The position numbers and the translations under genes were made by a program. Below are positions 28,977 through 39,347 of a stretch of DNA of 46,666 bases, one piece after another (position 1 is the first letter of the stretch; each line of letters starts with the position of its first letter). The notes under the pieces were generated by a model, which did no database searches, was not told the DNA's origin, and saw nothing but the letters and a program-made list of their open reading frames with translations. Source of the stretch: Comamonadaceae bacterium (GTDB lineage: Bacteria > Pseudomonadota > Gammaproteobacteria > Burkholderiales > Burkholderiaceae_C); NCBI GenBank assembly GCA_947464995.1, contig CANHZG010000002.1, positions 1-46,666 of the forward strand, given 5' to 3'.

Positions 28977-29041
28977 CAGCTTTCGCAGTTGCCAAAGAAT
29001 GTTGGTTGAGGGCGCGTCGTTTATCCGATGCGCCCTTTTTT
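28977..29041 (+). ncRNA. candidate ~65-nt small RNA or lepA leader attenuator
   Basis: Candidate -10 at 28964 followed by a short non-coding segment and a strong intrinsic terminator hairpin. Confidence 0.4.
29010..29041 (+). terminator. intrinsic terminator 5' of lepA
   Basis: GGGCGCGTCG-TTTATC-CGATGCGCCC (one G-U pair) + TTTTTT. Confidence 0.85.
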
Positions 29042-29082
29042 CTTGTTTCTCTGTTTAATTCTCCGATTCGAATTGTTGCTTG

Positions 29083-30894
29083 ATGAACCACATCAGAAAT
29101 TTCTCCATCATTGCCCACATTGACCACGGCAAATCGACGCTGGCAGACCGGCTTATCCAGCGCTGCGGCGGATTGGAGGAGCGGGACATGCAAGCCCAGG
29201 TGCTTGATTCGATGGATATCGAAAAAGAGCGCGGTATCACCATAAAGGCACAGACCGCAGCCCTGCAGTACAAGGCCTTGGACGGTCAGGTTTACAACCT
29301 CAACCTGATCGACACCCCGGGGCATGTGGATTTTTCATATGAAGTGAGCCGCTCCTTGTCGGCCTGTGAGGGAGCGCTTTTGGTGGTCGACGCCAGCCAG
29401 GGGGTGGAGGCGCAAACCGTAGCCAATTGCTACACGGCGCTAGAACTCGGCGTGGAAGTGGTGCCGGTACTTAACAAGATCGACCTGCCCAATGCGGACC
29501 TGGACAACGCACGCAGCGAGATTGAGGACGTGATCGGCATTGACGCCACCGACGCGATTGCCTGCTCGGCTAAAACGGGGGTGGGCATTGACGAAATCTT
29601 AGAGGCCATTGTTGCGAAAATTCCGCCGCCCAAGGGTAATCCCGAAGGCCCCTTGCGCGCCATGATCATTGACAGCTGGTTTGACGCCTATGTGGGCGTG
29701 GTGATGTTGGTGCGTGTGGTGGACGGTCGTTTGTTGAAGGGCGAGCGCATCAAGATGATGGCCTCAGGCGCCATGTACAACGCCGATAGCCTGGGCGTAT
29801 TTACCCCAGCCAACCAGCCGCGCCAGTCGCTGCAGGCCGGCGAGGTGGGCTACATCATCGCCGGCATCAAGGAATTGCAGGCCGCCAAGGTGGGTGACAC
29901 CGTCACCCTTATCAAACCCGGAACCGGCGGCGCCGCAGCCACCGCCACCGAAGCGCTGCCCGGATTTAAGGAAATTCAACCGCAGGTGTTTGCCGGTCTG
30001 TACCCCACCGAGGCCAGCGAATACGACTCCTTGCGCGACGCGCTGGAAAAACTCAAGCTCAACGACGCGTCGCTGCACTACGAGCCCGAGGTTTCGCAGG
30101 CCCTGGGCTTTGGCTTTAGATGCGGCTTTTTGGGGCTTCTGCACATGGAAATCGTGCAAGAACGCCTCGAGCGCGAGTTTGACCAAGACCTGATTACCAC
30201 CGCGCCCAGCGTGGTCTACGAGGTCATGAAAAACGACGGTGAAGTTCTGATGGTCGAGAACCCGTCCAAGATGCCCGACATCGGCAAGACCGCCGAGATT
30301 CGGGAGCCCATCGTGACGGTTCACCTTTACATGCCCCAGGAGTACGTGGGTGTGGTGATGACGCTGGCCAACCAAAAGCGCGGCATACAGATGAACATGG
30401 CGTACAAGGGGCGCCAGGTGGTGCTGACCTACGAGATGCCATTGGCCGAAATTGTGCTGGACTTCTTTGACAAGCTCAAAAGTGTGAGCCGAGGGTACGC
30501 GTCGATGGACTATGAGTTCAAGGAATACCGGGCGGCCGACGTGGTCAAGGTCGATATCCTGCTCAACTCAGAAAAGGTGGACGCCTTGTCCATCATGTTG
30601 CACCGCTCGCAATCCCAGTACCGCGGGCGCGCGGTGGTAGCCAAGATGCGCGAAATCATCTCGCGCCAGATGTACGACGTGGCGATCCAAGCGGCCATCG
30701 GCTCCAACGTGATTGCGCGTGAGACAATCAAAGCCCTTCGCAAGAACGTGTTGGCCAAGTGCTACGGCGGCGATATTTCGCGCAAGAAAAAACTCCTCGA
30801 GAAACAAAAAGCAGGTAAAAAACGCATGAAACAAATTGGTTCTGTTGAGGTGCCGCAAGAGGCATTTCTGGCGATTTTGCAGGTGGAAGATTGA
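29083..30894 (+). CDS. lepA: elongation factor 4 (LepA)
   Basis: '[25 protein letters not shown]', 'GERKKK'-type C-terminus '[27 protein letters not shown]'. Confidence 0.98.
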   Translation: MNHIRNFSIIAHIDHGKSTLADRLIQRCGGLEERDMQAQVLDSMDIEKERGITIKAQTAALQYKALDGQVYNLNLIDTPGHVDFSYEVSRSLSACEGALLVVDASQGVEAQTVANCYTALELGVEVVPVLNKIDLPNADLDNARSEIEDVIGIDATDAIACSAKTGVGIDEILEAIVAKIPPPKGNPEGPLRAMIIDSWFDAYVGVVMLVRVVDGRLLKGERIKMMASGAMYNADSLGVFTPANQPRQSLQAGEVGYIIAGIKELQAAKVGDTVTLIKPGTGGAAATATEALPGFKEIQPQVFAGLYPTEASEYDSLRDALEKLKLNDASLHYEPEVSQALGFGFRCGFLGLLHMEIVQERLEREFDQDLITTAPSVVYEVMKNDGEVLMVENPSKMPDIGKTAEIREPIVTVHLYMPQEYVGVVMTLANQKRGIQMNMAYKGRQVVLTYEMPLAEIVLDFFDKLKSVSRGYASMDYEFKEYRAADVVKVDILLNSEKVDALSIMLHRSQSQYRGRAVVAKMREIISRQMYDVAIQAAIGSNVIARETIKALRKNVLAKCYGGDISRKKKLLEKQKAGKKRMKQIGSVEVPQEAFLAILQVED

Positions 30895-31859
30895 TGCAGG
30901 CGCTTACCTCTTTGGTCTTGGGCGCCTTTGTTGCCTACGCCGGCTCCTGGTATCTGGGTTGGGTCGATGGGAATTTCGCTTTGCTGCTTTTCATGGCTAG
31001 CGTGGTAACCGGTCTGTATTGGCTGGCTGAGCGGTATTACTTTCTGCCCGGGCGCGTGGCAGCCGCCGACCGATTGCAGAGCGCAGATGCCCAGCGCCGC
31101 GCGGATTTGGCCAAGCAAGGAATCAACCAAGTCGACAGCAGTGTGGCCGAGGCCCGGGCGCGCATCATGGCCCAGCCCTGGTGGCTGGACTGGACCGCCG
31201 GCTTGTTTCCGGTGATTATTTCGGTTTTTTTCTTGCGCTCTTTCATCGTTGAGCCCTTCAAAATCCCCTCGGGCTCGATGATTCCCACGTTGCTGGTTGG
31301 CGACTTGATTTTGGTCAACAAGTTCCATTACGGTCTGCGCTTGCCGGTGCTCAACGCCAAGATCACCGAGGGCGCCAAGCCACAGCGCGGTGATGTGATG
31401 GTGTTTCGCTACCCACCCAAGCCCAGCCTGGACTACATCAAGCGCGTGGTCGGCCTGCCCGGCGACACCGTGGCCTATATCAACAAGCGCCTGACCATTA
31501 ACGGCCAAGTCATTGAGACACAGTCGGTGCCTGAGTTTTTTGACGAAGACGCGATGCGCTACTTCAAACAGTTTGAGGAAAAATTGGGCGCTCAGCCGCA
31601 CCGCTTGCTCAATGACGAGGATCGACCCGCGTTCGTACCCGGCAACGACCGTTTCGCAGGGGCGGAGGTTTGCAATTACACCGTCGAAGGCGTGACCTGC
31701 AAGGTGCCAGAAGGCAGTTATTTCATGATGGGCGATAACCGCGACAACTCGCTGGACTCGCGCTACTGGGGCTTTGTGCCAGACAAAAATATCGTTGGCA
31801 AGGCGTTTTTTGTCTGGATGAACTTTGGCAGCCTCAAACGCATCGGGTCGTTCCACTAA
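30894..31859 (+). CDS. lepB: signal peptidase I
   Basis: 'EPFKIPSGSMIPTLLVGDLILVNKFHYG', 'GDVMVFRYPPKPSLDYIKRVVGLPGD', 'MGDNRDNSLDSRYWG'. Confidence 0.97.
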   Translation: MQALTSLVLGAFVAYAGSWYLGWVDGNFALLLFMASVVTGLYWLAERYYFLPGRVAAADRLQSADAQRRADLAKQGINQVDSSVAEARARIMAQPWWLDWTAGLFPVIISVFFLRSFIVEPFKIPSGSMIPTLLVGDLILVNKFHYGLRLPVLNAKITEGAKPQRGDVMVFRYPPKPSLDYIKRVVGLPGDTVAYINKRLTINGQVIETQSVPEFFDEDAMRYFKQFEEKLGAQPHRLLNDEDRPAFVPGNDRFAGAEVCNYTVEGVTCKVPEGSYFMMGDNRDNSLDSRYWGFVPDKNIVGKAFFVWMNFGSLKRIGSFH

Positions 31860-31877
31860 GCCGATTTGACCCCCGAC

Positions 31878-32558
31878 ATGCACCAGTTGCAGCAGCGCCT
31901 GCAACACGAATTCAAAGACCCCACCCTGCTGGCGCGGGCGCTGACGCACCGCAGCTTTTCCATTGACCATTACGAGCGCCTGGAGTTTCTGGGCGATTCG
32001 GTGCTCAACCTGGCGGTGTCCGACCTGCTGTATTCGCGTTTGAGCGCCTTACCCGAGGGTGATCTCTCACGAATTCGTGCCAACCTTGTGCGCCAGGACA
32101 CGCTGCACAAGCTCGCGGTGGAATTGGGCCTGACCAAGGTGCTGAAGCTGGGGGAGGGCGAAATGCGCTCGGGCGGCCCCAAACGGCCCTCGATTTTGGC
32201 CGATGCGCTCGAAGCCATCATCGGTGCCGTTTATTTGGACGCGGGCTACGCCGTAGCGCAGGCGCTGGTACAGCGGCTATTTCAGGCAGTGGACGTCAAC
32301 CCGCAAATGGATGCCATCGGCAAAGATCCGAAAACCCAGTTGCAAGAGTGGTTGCAAGGGCGCAAACTCAAACTGCCCGAGTACCGCGTGGTCGCGGTGA
32401 TGGGCGCGGCGCACCAGCAAAGCTTTGACGTGGCATGTGAGATTGCCGAGCTGCGCCTCTCCGAACGTGGCATCGGTGGCTCGCGCCGAGCGGCCGAGCA
32501 GGCGGCCGCTGCCGCCATGCTGCAAACCCTACACACCAAGGCTGACCATGACAACTAA
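31878..32558 (+). CDS. rnc: ribonuclease III
   Basis: '[20 protein letters not shown]', '[17 protein letters not shown]'; C-terminal dsRBD. Confidence 0.97.
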   Translation: MHQLQQRLQHEFKDPTLLARALTHRSFSIDHYERLEFLGDSVLNLAVSDLLYSRLSALPEGDLSRIRANLVRQDTLHKLAVELGLTKVLKLGEGEMRSGGPKRPSILADALEAIIGAVYLDAGYAVAQALVQRLFQAVDVNPQMDAIGKDPKTQLQEWLQGRKLKLPEYRVVAVMGAAHQQSFDVACEIAELRLSERGIGGSRRAAEQAAAAAMLQTLHTKADHDN

Positions 32559-33603
32559 AAAAACAATGCCTAAGACCCCTGCCCCCCCCGCCCCAGCCAC
32601 CTCAGTCGTTCCCCGCATCGACGATGGCGCCGATTTGGAGAGCATGCTCGAAGGTCTGCTCAAGACCACGCCACGCGTGGCGCCCGGTGCCGCTGTCGCC
32701 CAGGAGGGTGAGCGCTGCGGGCTGGTGGCCATTGTGGGCAAGCCCAATGTGGGCAAGTCCACCCTGATGAACGCCTTGGTGGGGCAAAAAATCAGCATTA
32801 CCTCGCGCAAGGCGCAAACCACGCGTCACCGCATCACCGGCATCCATACCCGCGGTACCACCCAATTTGTGTTTGTCGACACGCCGGGCTTTCAGACCCG
32901 GCACAACAACGCGCTCAACCGCTCGCTGAACAAAACCGTGCTGGGTGCCGTAGGTGATGTGGACCTGATTTTGTTTGTGGTCGAAGCTGGCATGTTTAAC
33001 CAGGCCGATGCCAAAGTGCTGGCGCTCTTGAGCAAAAACGTACCCACGCTCTTGGTGGCCAACAAGCTCGACCAGGTCAATCGCCGCGCTGACATTGCGC
33101 CTTGGCTGCAAGACATGCAGCAACGCCACGCTTTTGCCGAGTTTGTGCCCATGTCGGCCAAAAACGCCAAGGACATTGAGCGCATGCTGGGCATTTGCGA
33201 AAAATACCTGCCCGAGCAAGCCTGGTGGTACGCCGCTGACGAGTTAACCGATCGCAGCGAGAAATTCCTGGCCAGCGAAACCGTGCGCGAAAAGCTGTTT
33301 CGCCTGACGGGCGATGAGCTGCCTTACACCTCCACCGTGGTGATCGACAAGTTTGAAGAAGAGCCGGGCCGGGGCAAGCAAAAACGCCTCTTACGCATTG
33401 CCGCCACCATCGTGGTGGAACGCAATGGCCACAAGGCCATGGTGATTGGCGACAAAGGCGAGCGCATCAAGCGCATCGGCATGGAAACCCGGGTCGAGCT
33501 GGAAAAGCTGCTCGACTGCAAGGTCTTCATCGAAATGTGGGTCAAGGTGCGCTCCGGTTGGGCTGACGACGAAGCGCGCGTGCGCTCGTTTGGTTACGAG
33601 TAA
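32548..33603 (+). CDS. era: GTPase Era with N-terminal extension
   Basis: '[43 protein letters not shown]'; KH domain '[13 protein letters not shown]'; overlaps rnc by 11 nt. Confidence 0.97.
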   Translation: MTTKKTMPKTPAPPAPATSVVPRIDDGADLESMLEGLLKTTPRVAPGAAVAQEGERCGLVAIVGKPNVGKSTLMNALVGQKISITSRKAQTTRHRITGIHTRGTTQFVFVDTPGFQTRHNNALNRSLNKTVLGAVGDVDLILFVVEAGMFNQADAKVLALLSKNVPTLLVANKLDQVNRRADIAPWLQDMQQRHAFAEFVPMSAKNAKDIERMLGICEKYLPEQAWWYAADELTDRSEKFLASETVREKLFRLTGDELPYTSTVVIDKFEEEPGRGKQKRLLRIAATIVVERNGHKAMVIGDKGERIKRIGMETRVELEKLLDCKVFIEMWVKVRSGWADDEARVRSFGYE

Positions 33604-34353
33604 ATGGCCACCCGGCGCATTGCCGACGAGCCCGCGTATGTGCTGCACCGCTACGACTGGAGCGAGTCCAGCCTGATCGTGGAGGTGTTTACCCGCCACC
33701 ACGGGCGCATTGCCCTGGTGGCCAAGGGCGCCAAGCGGCCGAGCTCCAGTTTTCGGCCGATTCTGCTGCCCATGCAGCCTTTGCACCTGGCGTTTGGTGG
33801 CGACGCCGAGATTCGCACCCTCAAAAGTGCCGAATGGCAGGGCGGCCACGTCATGCCCACGGGAGATGCGCTGCTTTCTGGTTACTACCTCAATGAGTTG
33901 CTGCTCACTTTGCTGGCGCGTGACGACCCGCACCCGACGCTGTTTGACGTGTATGCCCGCGTGGTGGAGGTGATCGCCAGCCAGCATGGCGAGGTACTGC
34001 AGGCCGCGTTGCGCACCTATGAGCTGCTGCTGCTGCGCGAAGTGGGACTGTTGCCCCAGCTTGACGTGCAAACGATGACCTTGGGCGCACTGCAGGCCGA
34101 TGGGCGCTATTGCCTGGTGCCCGAAGGCGGCCTGCGCCTGGCCCACGCGGACGACCGGGCCAGTTTGACGGGCGCGCAGTGGACGGATCTGCAGGCAGTA
34201 CTGGCCGATAAAGCGCCGTTTACCAGCACGCTGCGCGCCTGCGCCCAGATGAGCGCCGAGCTCAAGCCCCAGCTGCGTGCGCTGCTGCACTACCATTGCG
34301 GCACCAAGACGCTGCGCACCCGGCAGATGATGATTGATATTCAGTCCCTTTAA
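33604..34353 (+). CDS. recO: DNA repair protein RecO
   Basis: '[38 protein letters not shown]'; directly after era. Confidence 0.95.
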   Translation: MATRRIADEPAYVLHRYDWSESSLIVEVFTRHHGRIALVAKGAKRPSSSFRPILLPMQPLHLAFGGDAEIRTLKSAEWQGGHVMPTGDALLSGYYLNELLLTLLARDDPHPTLFDVYARVVEVIASQHGEVLQAALRTYELLLLREVGLLPQLDVQTMTLGALQADGRYCLVPEGGLRLAHADDRASLTGAQWTDLQAVLADKAPFTSTLRACAQMSAELKPQLRALLHYHCGTKTLRTRQMMIDIQSL

Positions 34354-34395
34354 CACCCCAGATCACAGTCCTGTATACAGGCCCGACTTGTCGCC

Positions 34396-35154
34396 ATGAA
34401 TACCCACGCAACCGCACTGTCCGTCAATCTGAATAAAGTAGCGTTGGTGCGCAACACCCGCCTCCTTGGCATTCCCAGCGTCACCCGAGCGGCGACCTTG
34501 TGTTTGCAGGCGGGGGCCTCGGGCATCACCGTGCATCCCCGGCCCGACGCGCGCCATATCCGCGCGGGGGACGTGAGTGATCTGGCGCAACTCATGCAGG
34601 CCTGGCCAGACCGGGAGTTCAATATCGAAGGCAACCCGTTTCACAATCTGATGGACGTAGTGGGTGGGTTGGTCGCGCGCAAGCTGCCCGTGCACCAGGT
34701 GACTTTCGTACCCGATGGCGAAGGCCAGTTCACCAGCGACCACGGCTGGAATTTCCCCCAAGACGCCCAGCGCCTGCGCCCCTTGATCGCCCAGGCGCGT
34801 GCCTGGGGTCTGCGGGTGAGCCTGTTCATGGATGCCGAACCTGCTTCCATGGCCGGTGCCCGTGAGGTGGGTGCGCAACGGGTAGAGCTCTATACCGAGC
34901 CATTTGCTGCCGCCTGGGGTGGCCCTAAGCAGGCGGCTCAACTGGATCGCTTTGCCCAATCTGCGCGCGCCGCCCTGAACCTGGGCTTAGGCGTCAACGC
35001 CGGCCACGACCTCAACCTCGACAACCTTGCCGCATTTGCACGCCAGGTGCCGGGTTTGAGTGAGGTCTCGATTGGCCACGCGCTGATTGCCGACGCGCTG
35101 GAGCTAGGGTACGCAGCTGCCGTAGCCGCCTATATTCGATGTTTGCGGCCATGA
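34396..35154 (+). CDS. pdxJ: pyridoxine 5'-phosphate synthase
   Basis: '[15 protein letters not shown]', '[16 protein letters not shown]', '[15 protein letters not shown]'. Confidence 0.97.
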   Translation: MNTHATALSVNLNKVALVRNTRLLGIPSVTRAATLCLQAGASGITVHPRPDARHIRAGDVSDLAQLMQAWPDREFNIEGNPFHNLMDVVGGLVARKLPVHQVTFVPDGEGQFTSDHGWNFPQDAQRLRPLIAQARAWGLRVSLFMDAEPASMAGAREVGAQRVELYTEPFAAAWGGPKQAAQLDRFAQSARAALNLGLGVNAGHDLNLDNLAAFARQVPGLSEVSIGHALIADALELGYAAAVAAYIRCLRP

Positions 35155-35552
35155 TGTACGGCATTGGCACGGATATTTGCGACATCCGGCGCATTCGCGC
35201 CAGCCTGGAGCGCCACGGTGATCGCTTTGCTGCCCGCGTCTTATCAGAACGTGAATTGGCCACCTGGCGCACACGCAGCGCGCGCTGGCCCGAGCGCGGT
35301 GTGCGCTACCTGGCCACGCGCTTTAGTGCCAAAGAGGCGTTTAGCAAAGCCATTGGCTTAGGAATGCGCATGCCCATGAGCTGGCGGTTGTGCGAGATCG
35401 CCAATCTGTCCAGCGGCGCCCCGGTGGTCGTGCTCCATGGCGGCTTGAAATCATGGTTTGAGGCCAAAGGCCTACAAGCCCAAATCACACTGAGCGACGA
35501 GACCGATTACGCGGTCAGCTTTTGCGTGGTCGAAGTTCGCTCGCCCGCGTGA
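35151..35552 (+). CDS. acpS: holo-ACP synthase
   Basis: '[13 protein letters not shown]', '[15 protein letters not shown]'; ATGA overlap with pdxJ. Confidence 0.96.
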   Translation: MMYGIGTDICDIRRIRASLERHGDRFAARVLSERELATWRTRSARWPERGVRYLATRFSAKEAFSKAIGLGMRMPMSWRLCEIANLSSGAPVVVLHGGLKSWFEAKGLQAQITLSDETDYAVSFCVVEVRSPA

Positions 35553-35593
35553 AACCCGCCTAGCTCCGCATTTTTTGAAACCACGAGTACGCC

Positions 35594-36685
35594 ATGGCAT
35601 TTCACGCGCCCTTGATCATCGACATTGCTGGCACCGCGCTCACTCCCACCGACCGCCAACGCCTGCGCCATCCGCTGGTGGGTGGCCTGATTCTTTTTTC
35701 GCGCAACTGGGAAAGTCGCCTCCAGCTCACCGCGCTGTGCAAAAGCATCAAACGCGTCCGGGCTGACCTGCTGATTTGCGTAGACCACGAGGGCGGACGG
35801 GTGCAACGGTTCAAGAGTGACGGGTTTACCCATCTGCCACCCATGCGCGCATTGGGGGAAAGGTGGCTTGCCCCAACGAAGGCTGGGCGCCCCGGTGGGC
35901 CGCTGGACGCTATTCGCGCTGCCAGCGACTGTGGTTTTGTTTTGGGCTCCGAGTTGCGCGCCTGTGGCGTAGACTTGAGTTTTACGCCGGTGCTTGATCT
36001 GGACTATGGCCAGAGCAGCGTCATCGGAGACCGGGCCTTTGCGCGTGACCCGCGGGTGGTCAGTTTGCTGGCCAAAAGCCTGATGCACGGATTGCTGCAA
36101 AGTGGGTTGGGCAACTGCGGCAAGCATTTCCCCGGCCATGGATTTGTCAAAGCCGACTCGCATGCGGCGGTGCCGTTGGACCGGCGCAGCCTCAAAGCCC
36201 TATTGGCGGACGACGCGGCCCCCTACGGTTGGCTGGGTAACGTGCTGCAAAGCGTGATGCCCGCGCACGTGATTTATCCCAAAGTGGACAGCCGACCGGC
36301 CGGGTTTTCTTCGATGTGGTTACAAGACGTCTTGCGCACGCGATTGGGATTTGAGGGCGCGGTGTTTAGCGACGACCTTTCCATGGCCGGTGCACGGGTC
36401 ATCGAGGGGCAAGCGGTCAGTTACACCCAAGCCGCCATCGCCGCGCTGCAGGCCGGCTGTGACTTGGTGCTGCTGTGCAACCAGTCCCTGCCACAAAGCG
36501 ATGCCCGCGCTCCCTTGGACGAATTGATCGACGGCTTGTCAGAGGCCCACTTCCGAGGGCAGTGGCACGACAGTGAGCGCAGCGAAGAGCGTCGGCGAGC
36601 GTTGCTGCCCAGCGGCCCGGTGCTTGAGTGGGACGCGCTGATGGTGTTACCGGCGTATATGAAGGCTTTGGATGGTTTAATTTGA
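35594..36685 (+). CDS. nagZ: beta-N-acetylhexosaminidase (GH3)
   Basis: 'LVGGLILFSRNWES', 'CVDHEGGRVQRF', 'GNCGKHFPGHG', 'AVFSDDLSMAGA'. Confidence 0.96.
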   Translation: MAFHAPLIIDIAGTALTPTDRQRLRHPLVGGLILFSRNWESRLQLTALCKSIKRVRADLLICVDHEGGRVQRFKSDGFTHLPPMRALGERWLAPTKAGRPGGPLDAIRAASDCGFVLGSELRACGVDLSFTPVLDLDYGQSSVIGDRAFARDPRVVSLLAKSLMHGLLQSGLGNCGKHFPGHGFVKADSHAAVPLDRRSLKALLADDAAPYGWLGNVLQSVMPAHVIYPKVDSRPAGFSSMWLQDVLRTRLGFEGAVFSDDLSMAGARVIEGQAVSYTQAAIAALQAGCDLVLLCNQSLPQSDARAPLDELIDGLSEAHFRGQWHDSERSEERRRALLPSGPVLEWDALMVLPAYMKALDGLI

Positions 36686-36793
36686 GCCTTCCCCGGTGGC
36701 ACATACGCCACGCCAAACCGCGTCGGATTCCCGTGCTACGATTAACGCCTGACGCCGAAAATCTCAGCCCCAGTTCACTTTAGGAACAGAAAA

Positions 36794-36988
36794 ATGAAAA
36801 TGAAATCGTTGATCGCAGCTATCGTATTGGCTGGCGTTGGTGCCCTGTCTTTTGCCCAAAATGATCCTGCACCAGCGGCTCCGCTCAAAGTGGAGAAAGT
36901 CAACAAGAAAAATGCAAAAAAACACGCCCACAAGGTGTCTGTTAAAAAACACAAAGCGGCAAAGCATAAAAAGCAAGCTGCCATGTAA
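36794..36988 (+). CDS. small exported Lys/His-rich protein
   Basis: 64 aa, signal peptide 'MKMKSLIAAIVLAGVGALSFAQ', then a basic tail; AGGAA upstream and an intrinsic terminator downstream. Confidence 0.75.
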   Translation: MKMKSLIAAIVLAGVGALSFAQNDPAPAAPLKVEKVNKKNAKKHAHKVSVKKHKAAKHKKQAAM

Positions 36989-37006
36989 AGCGTTGGCACC
37001 AACCAC

Positions 37007-37034
37007 AAAGGCCTTTTTCCAAGGGCCTTTTTTT
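37007..37034 (+). terminator. intrinsic terminator after the Lys-rich small protein
   Basis: AAAGGCC…GGCCTTTTTTT. Confidence 0.8.
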
Positions 37035-37049
37035 ATGGGCCTGCGCAGA

Positions 37050-37277
37050 TCAGGGTGAGCGGTGCAAACGCGGCGCGGACAGGGCTACGATCTGGTCTGC
37101 CGTGGCCTGGTCAATGTCGCGGTAGGCCGCCATTTGCTTGTTTTTTACCAGCAGGTCGCGCAACTGTTGCACATCCCGCACGCTGGGGGCCACCTTGATT
37201 TGTGCAAGCGCGGCAGACCGGTTGCCCGATTGCACCAGGGCCGCAACTTTTGGGGCCCATGTACTGGGACGCGACAT
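37050..37277 (-). CDS. small hypothetical protein
   Basis: 75-aa ORF filling the gap, divergent from the patatin gene; no domain recognised. Confidence 0.45.
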   Translation of the reverse strand: MSRPSTWAPKVAALVQSGNRSAALAQIKVAPSVRDVQQLRDLLVKNKQMAAYRDIDQATADQIVALSAPRLHRSP

Positions 37278-37342
37278 GGAATCTTTCGTTTAACGATAAA
37301 AGAACGCTATCAATTCTGACACACCGCTCTGGAGGGAGCATC

Positions 37343-38251
37343 ATGCACAACAAACCACTGACCTACGCATGGATAGGGGTCGCCATAGCACTGTCGGGCT
37401 GCGCCAGCGCGCCTGCGCCGCCGCCGGTCGCCGAACTGCCGCTGCCCGTTCCCATCGTCGCGGCCAAGGTGCCGCCGCGTATCGGGCTGGCCCTGGGTGG
37501 CGGGGCAGCCCGCGGATTTGCCCACGTGGGTGTCATTCAGGTGCTCGAAGAAGCGGGTATTCGCCCGACCTTGGTTACAGGCACCTCGGCCGGTAGCTTG
37601 GTTGCTGCCTTGTACGCCAGCGGCAAGACGGGCGCGCAGCTGCAACAGATTGCTGAAACCATGGAAGAGGCCACGATCGCCGACTGGACATTGCAAATCT
37701 TTACCCGTGGCGTCTTGCGTGGCGAGGCATTGGCCAAGTACGTGAACACCCAAGTCGGGCAAAAACCCATCGAAGCCATGGGTTTGCCGCTGGGTATCGT
37801 GGCAACCGATCTCAACAGTGGCAACGATGTGTTGTTTCAGCGCGGAGACACGGGCACGGCGGTGCGGGCTTCGAGCGCGGTGCCCGCGATTTTTCAGCCT
37901 GTGAAAATTGGCGGGCGGGAATACGTGGACGGCGGCTTGGTGGCACCTGTGCCCGTGCGGGCGGCGCGCAAGATGGGTGCGCAATTGGTCGTCGCCGTGG
38001 ACATTTCATCGCCGCCCGAAGCCAGCGCGGCCAACGGGACGCTGGAAATTTTGTTGCAAACCTTCACCATCATGGGAAAAAGCATCAGCACCATTGAGCT
38101 CAAAGATGCCGATGTGCTGGTACGCCCCGCCTTACAAGGGGTCTCGAGCGCCGATTTTGGCGCCCGCAAGCGTTCGATCGAAGCCGGTCGCCAGGCCATG
38201 CTGGCGGCATTGCCTCAGTTGCGTGCTGCGATAGAGGCAAAAACGCACTGA
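37343..38251 (+). CDS. patatin-like phospholipase (RssA-like), putative lipoprotein
   Basis: Lipobox 'ALSGCAS'; 'LALGGGAARGFAHVGVIQVLEEAGI', 'GTSAGSLVAALYASG', 'YVDGGLVAPVPV'. Confidence 0.94.
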   Translation: MHNKPLTYAWIGVAIALSGCASAPAPPPVAELPLPVPIVAAKVPPRIGLALGGGAARGFAHVGVIQVLEEAGIRPTLVTGTSAGSLVAALYASGKTGAQLQQIAETMEEATIADWTLQIFTRGVLRGEALAKYVNTQVGQKPIEAMGLPLGIVATDLNSGNDVLFQRGDTGTAVRASSAVPAIFQPVKIGGREYVDGGLVAPVPVRAARKMGAQLVVAVDISSPPEASAANGTLEILLQTFTIMGKSISTIELKDADVLVRPALQGVSSADFGARKRSIEAGRQAMLAALPQLRAAIEAKTH

Positions 38252-38252
38252 G

Positions 38253-38280
38253 TCGGGGCAAAAAAAAGGCCCCGTTTTGC
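38253..38280 (+). terminator. intrinsic terminator after the patatin gene
   Basis: CGGGGC-AAAAAAAAG-GCCCCGTTTT. Confidence 0.6.
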
Positions 38281-38440
38281 AACGAGGCCTTGAAGGGATC
38301 CCTGAACCCAGAGGTTACGAAAGGACCCGAGGAGACAACGGTTACGAAGCTTTCTCAAACTTCGGAGACTCAACTGTATCAGGGTTTTCCCTTGGAAATG
38401 CCGGTCAATCGAAAAATTGGCCTGACACCCTCTGCGGAAA

Positions 38441-38986
38441 TTAACGCTTCTTGCCGGTAGCTTGTTTCGTAGCGTTGGTTGCAGTAGCGGCAACAGCTTG
38501 GAAATTGGCTTCAGCAACGTCGGTAGCTTGTTTGACAGCTTTTTGGACGGATTCCAAAGCGGTGTTGGCAGCGGAGACTGCGCTCTTCATCACGGCAACA
38601 GCAGACTCCGAACCGGCAGGTGCGTTCTTGGCAGCGCTCTCGACCAAGGATGCGAATTTTTGCTGTGCGTCAGCGGCCTGGGCTTCGACCGACTTGGTGA
38701 ACTCAGCGGTGGCGCCAGTGGCGATGTCGTACAGGTGGCGGCTATAAGCGGCGGTTTTCTCAGCCAAGGGCTGCATCAAACCGGATTGCAGTGCCAGAAG
38801 CTCTTGTGCGTCTTTCACGCTGAGCATGGTTTGGGTATGGCTCGATGCCTCAGCCATAGCTGCTTTGGAAGCAGTGAGGTTGAGTTCAACGAGTTTTTCA
38901 ACGCCTTCGAAAGCCTTGTTGGTCAGGCCAAACAGGGTTTCGATGTTGGATTTGTGGGAAGCGACGACTTGTTCAACGGTAAACAT
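38441..38986 (-). CDS. phaP: phasin family protein (PHB granule-associated)
   Basis: '[67 protein letters not shown]'; GGAG SD upstream. Confidence 0.92.
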   Translation of the reverse strand: MFTVEQVVASHKSNIETLFGLTNKAFEGVEKLVELNLTASKAAMAEASSHTQTMLSVKDAQELLALQSGLMQPLAEKTAAYSRHLYDIATGATAEFTKSVEAQAADAQQKFASLVESAAKNAPAGSESAVAVMKSAVSAANTALESVQKAVKQATDVAEANFQAVAATATNATKQATGKKR

Positions 38987-39065
38987 AAGGGACTCCAAAA
39001 GTTAAAGTTACAAAAATGAGGGTTCAAACACTATCTGCCCCGGTAACCTGACTCGTGTCAGATAT

Positions 39066-39138
39066 GTTGCAGTGCAGCATGAAATGAATTATAGGGGTGG
39101 TTTTGCGTCTTGCAAGTCTTTTTTGTTGCGGTGCAGCA
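39066..39138 (-). promoter_or_regulatory. phasin promoter flanked by two repeat operators (PhaR-like candidates)
   Basis: Minus-strand TTGCAA (39110-39115), 16-nt spacer, TATAAT (39088-39093); 14-mers GTTGCAGTGCAGCA (39066-39079) and GTTGCGGTGCAGCA (39125-39138). Confidence 0.65.
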
Positions 39139-39347
39139 AAAAAGTCACTTTTTTTTAGAAAAGATGTTTTGCAGGGAGGCGCCACAGAGTGGGCAAGCTT
39201 TTTTGCCACTTGCGTACCGGTATGCGCCTCAGTGGTGCTGACCTGCGGTCTGGCATTTGCCTCTGGACGCGAACTGGGGCTGCCGGTGGCACAATGGCCG
39301 CCGTCTGGTCGGGCCCCTGTGCCTGATGGCCCTGATTTCGCGTCTCG

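Noticed and set aside
30762-31970. 402-aa minus-strand ORF over lepA/lepB
   Set aside because: Antisense to clear lepA C-terminus and lepB; compositional artefact.
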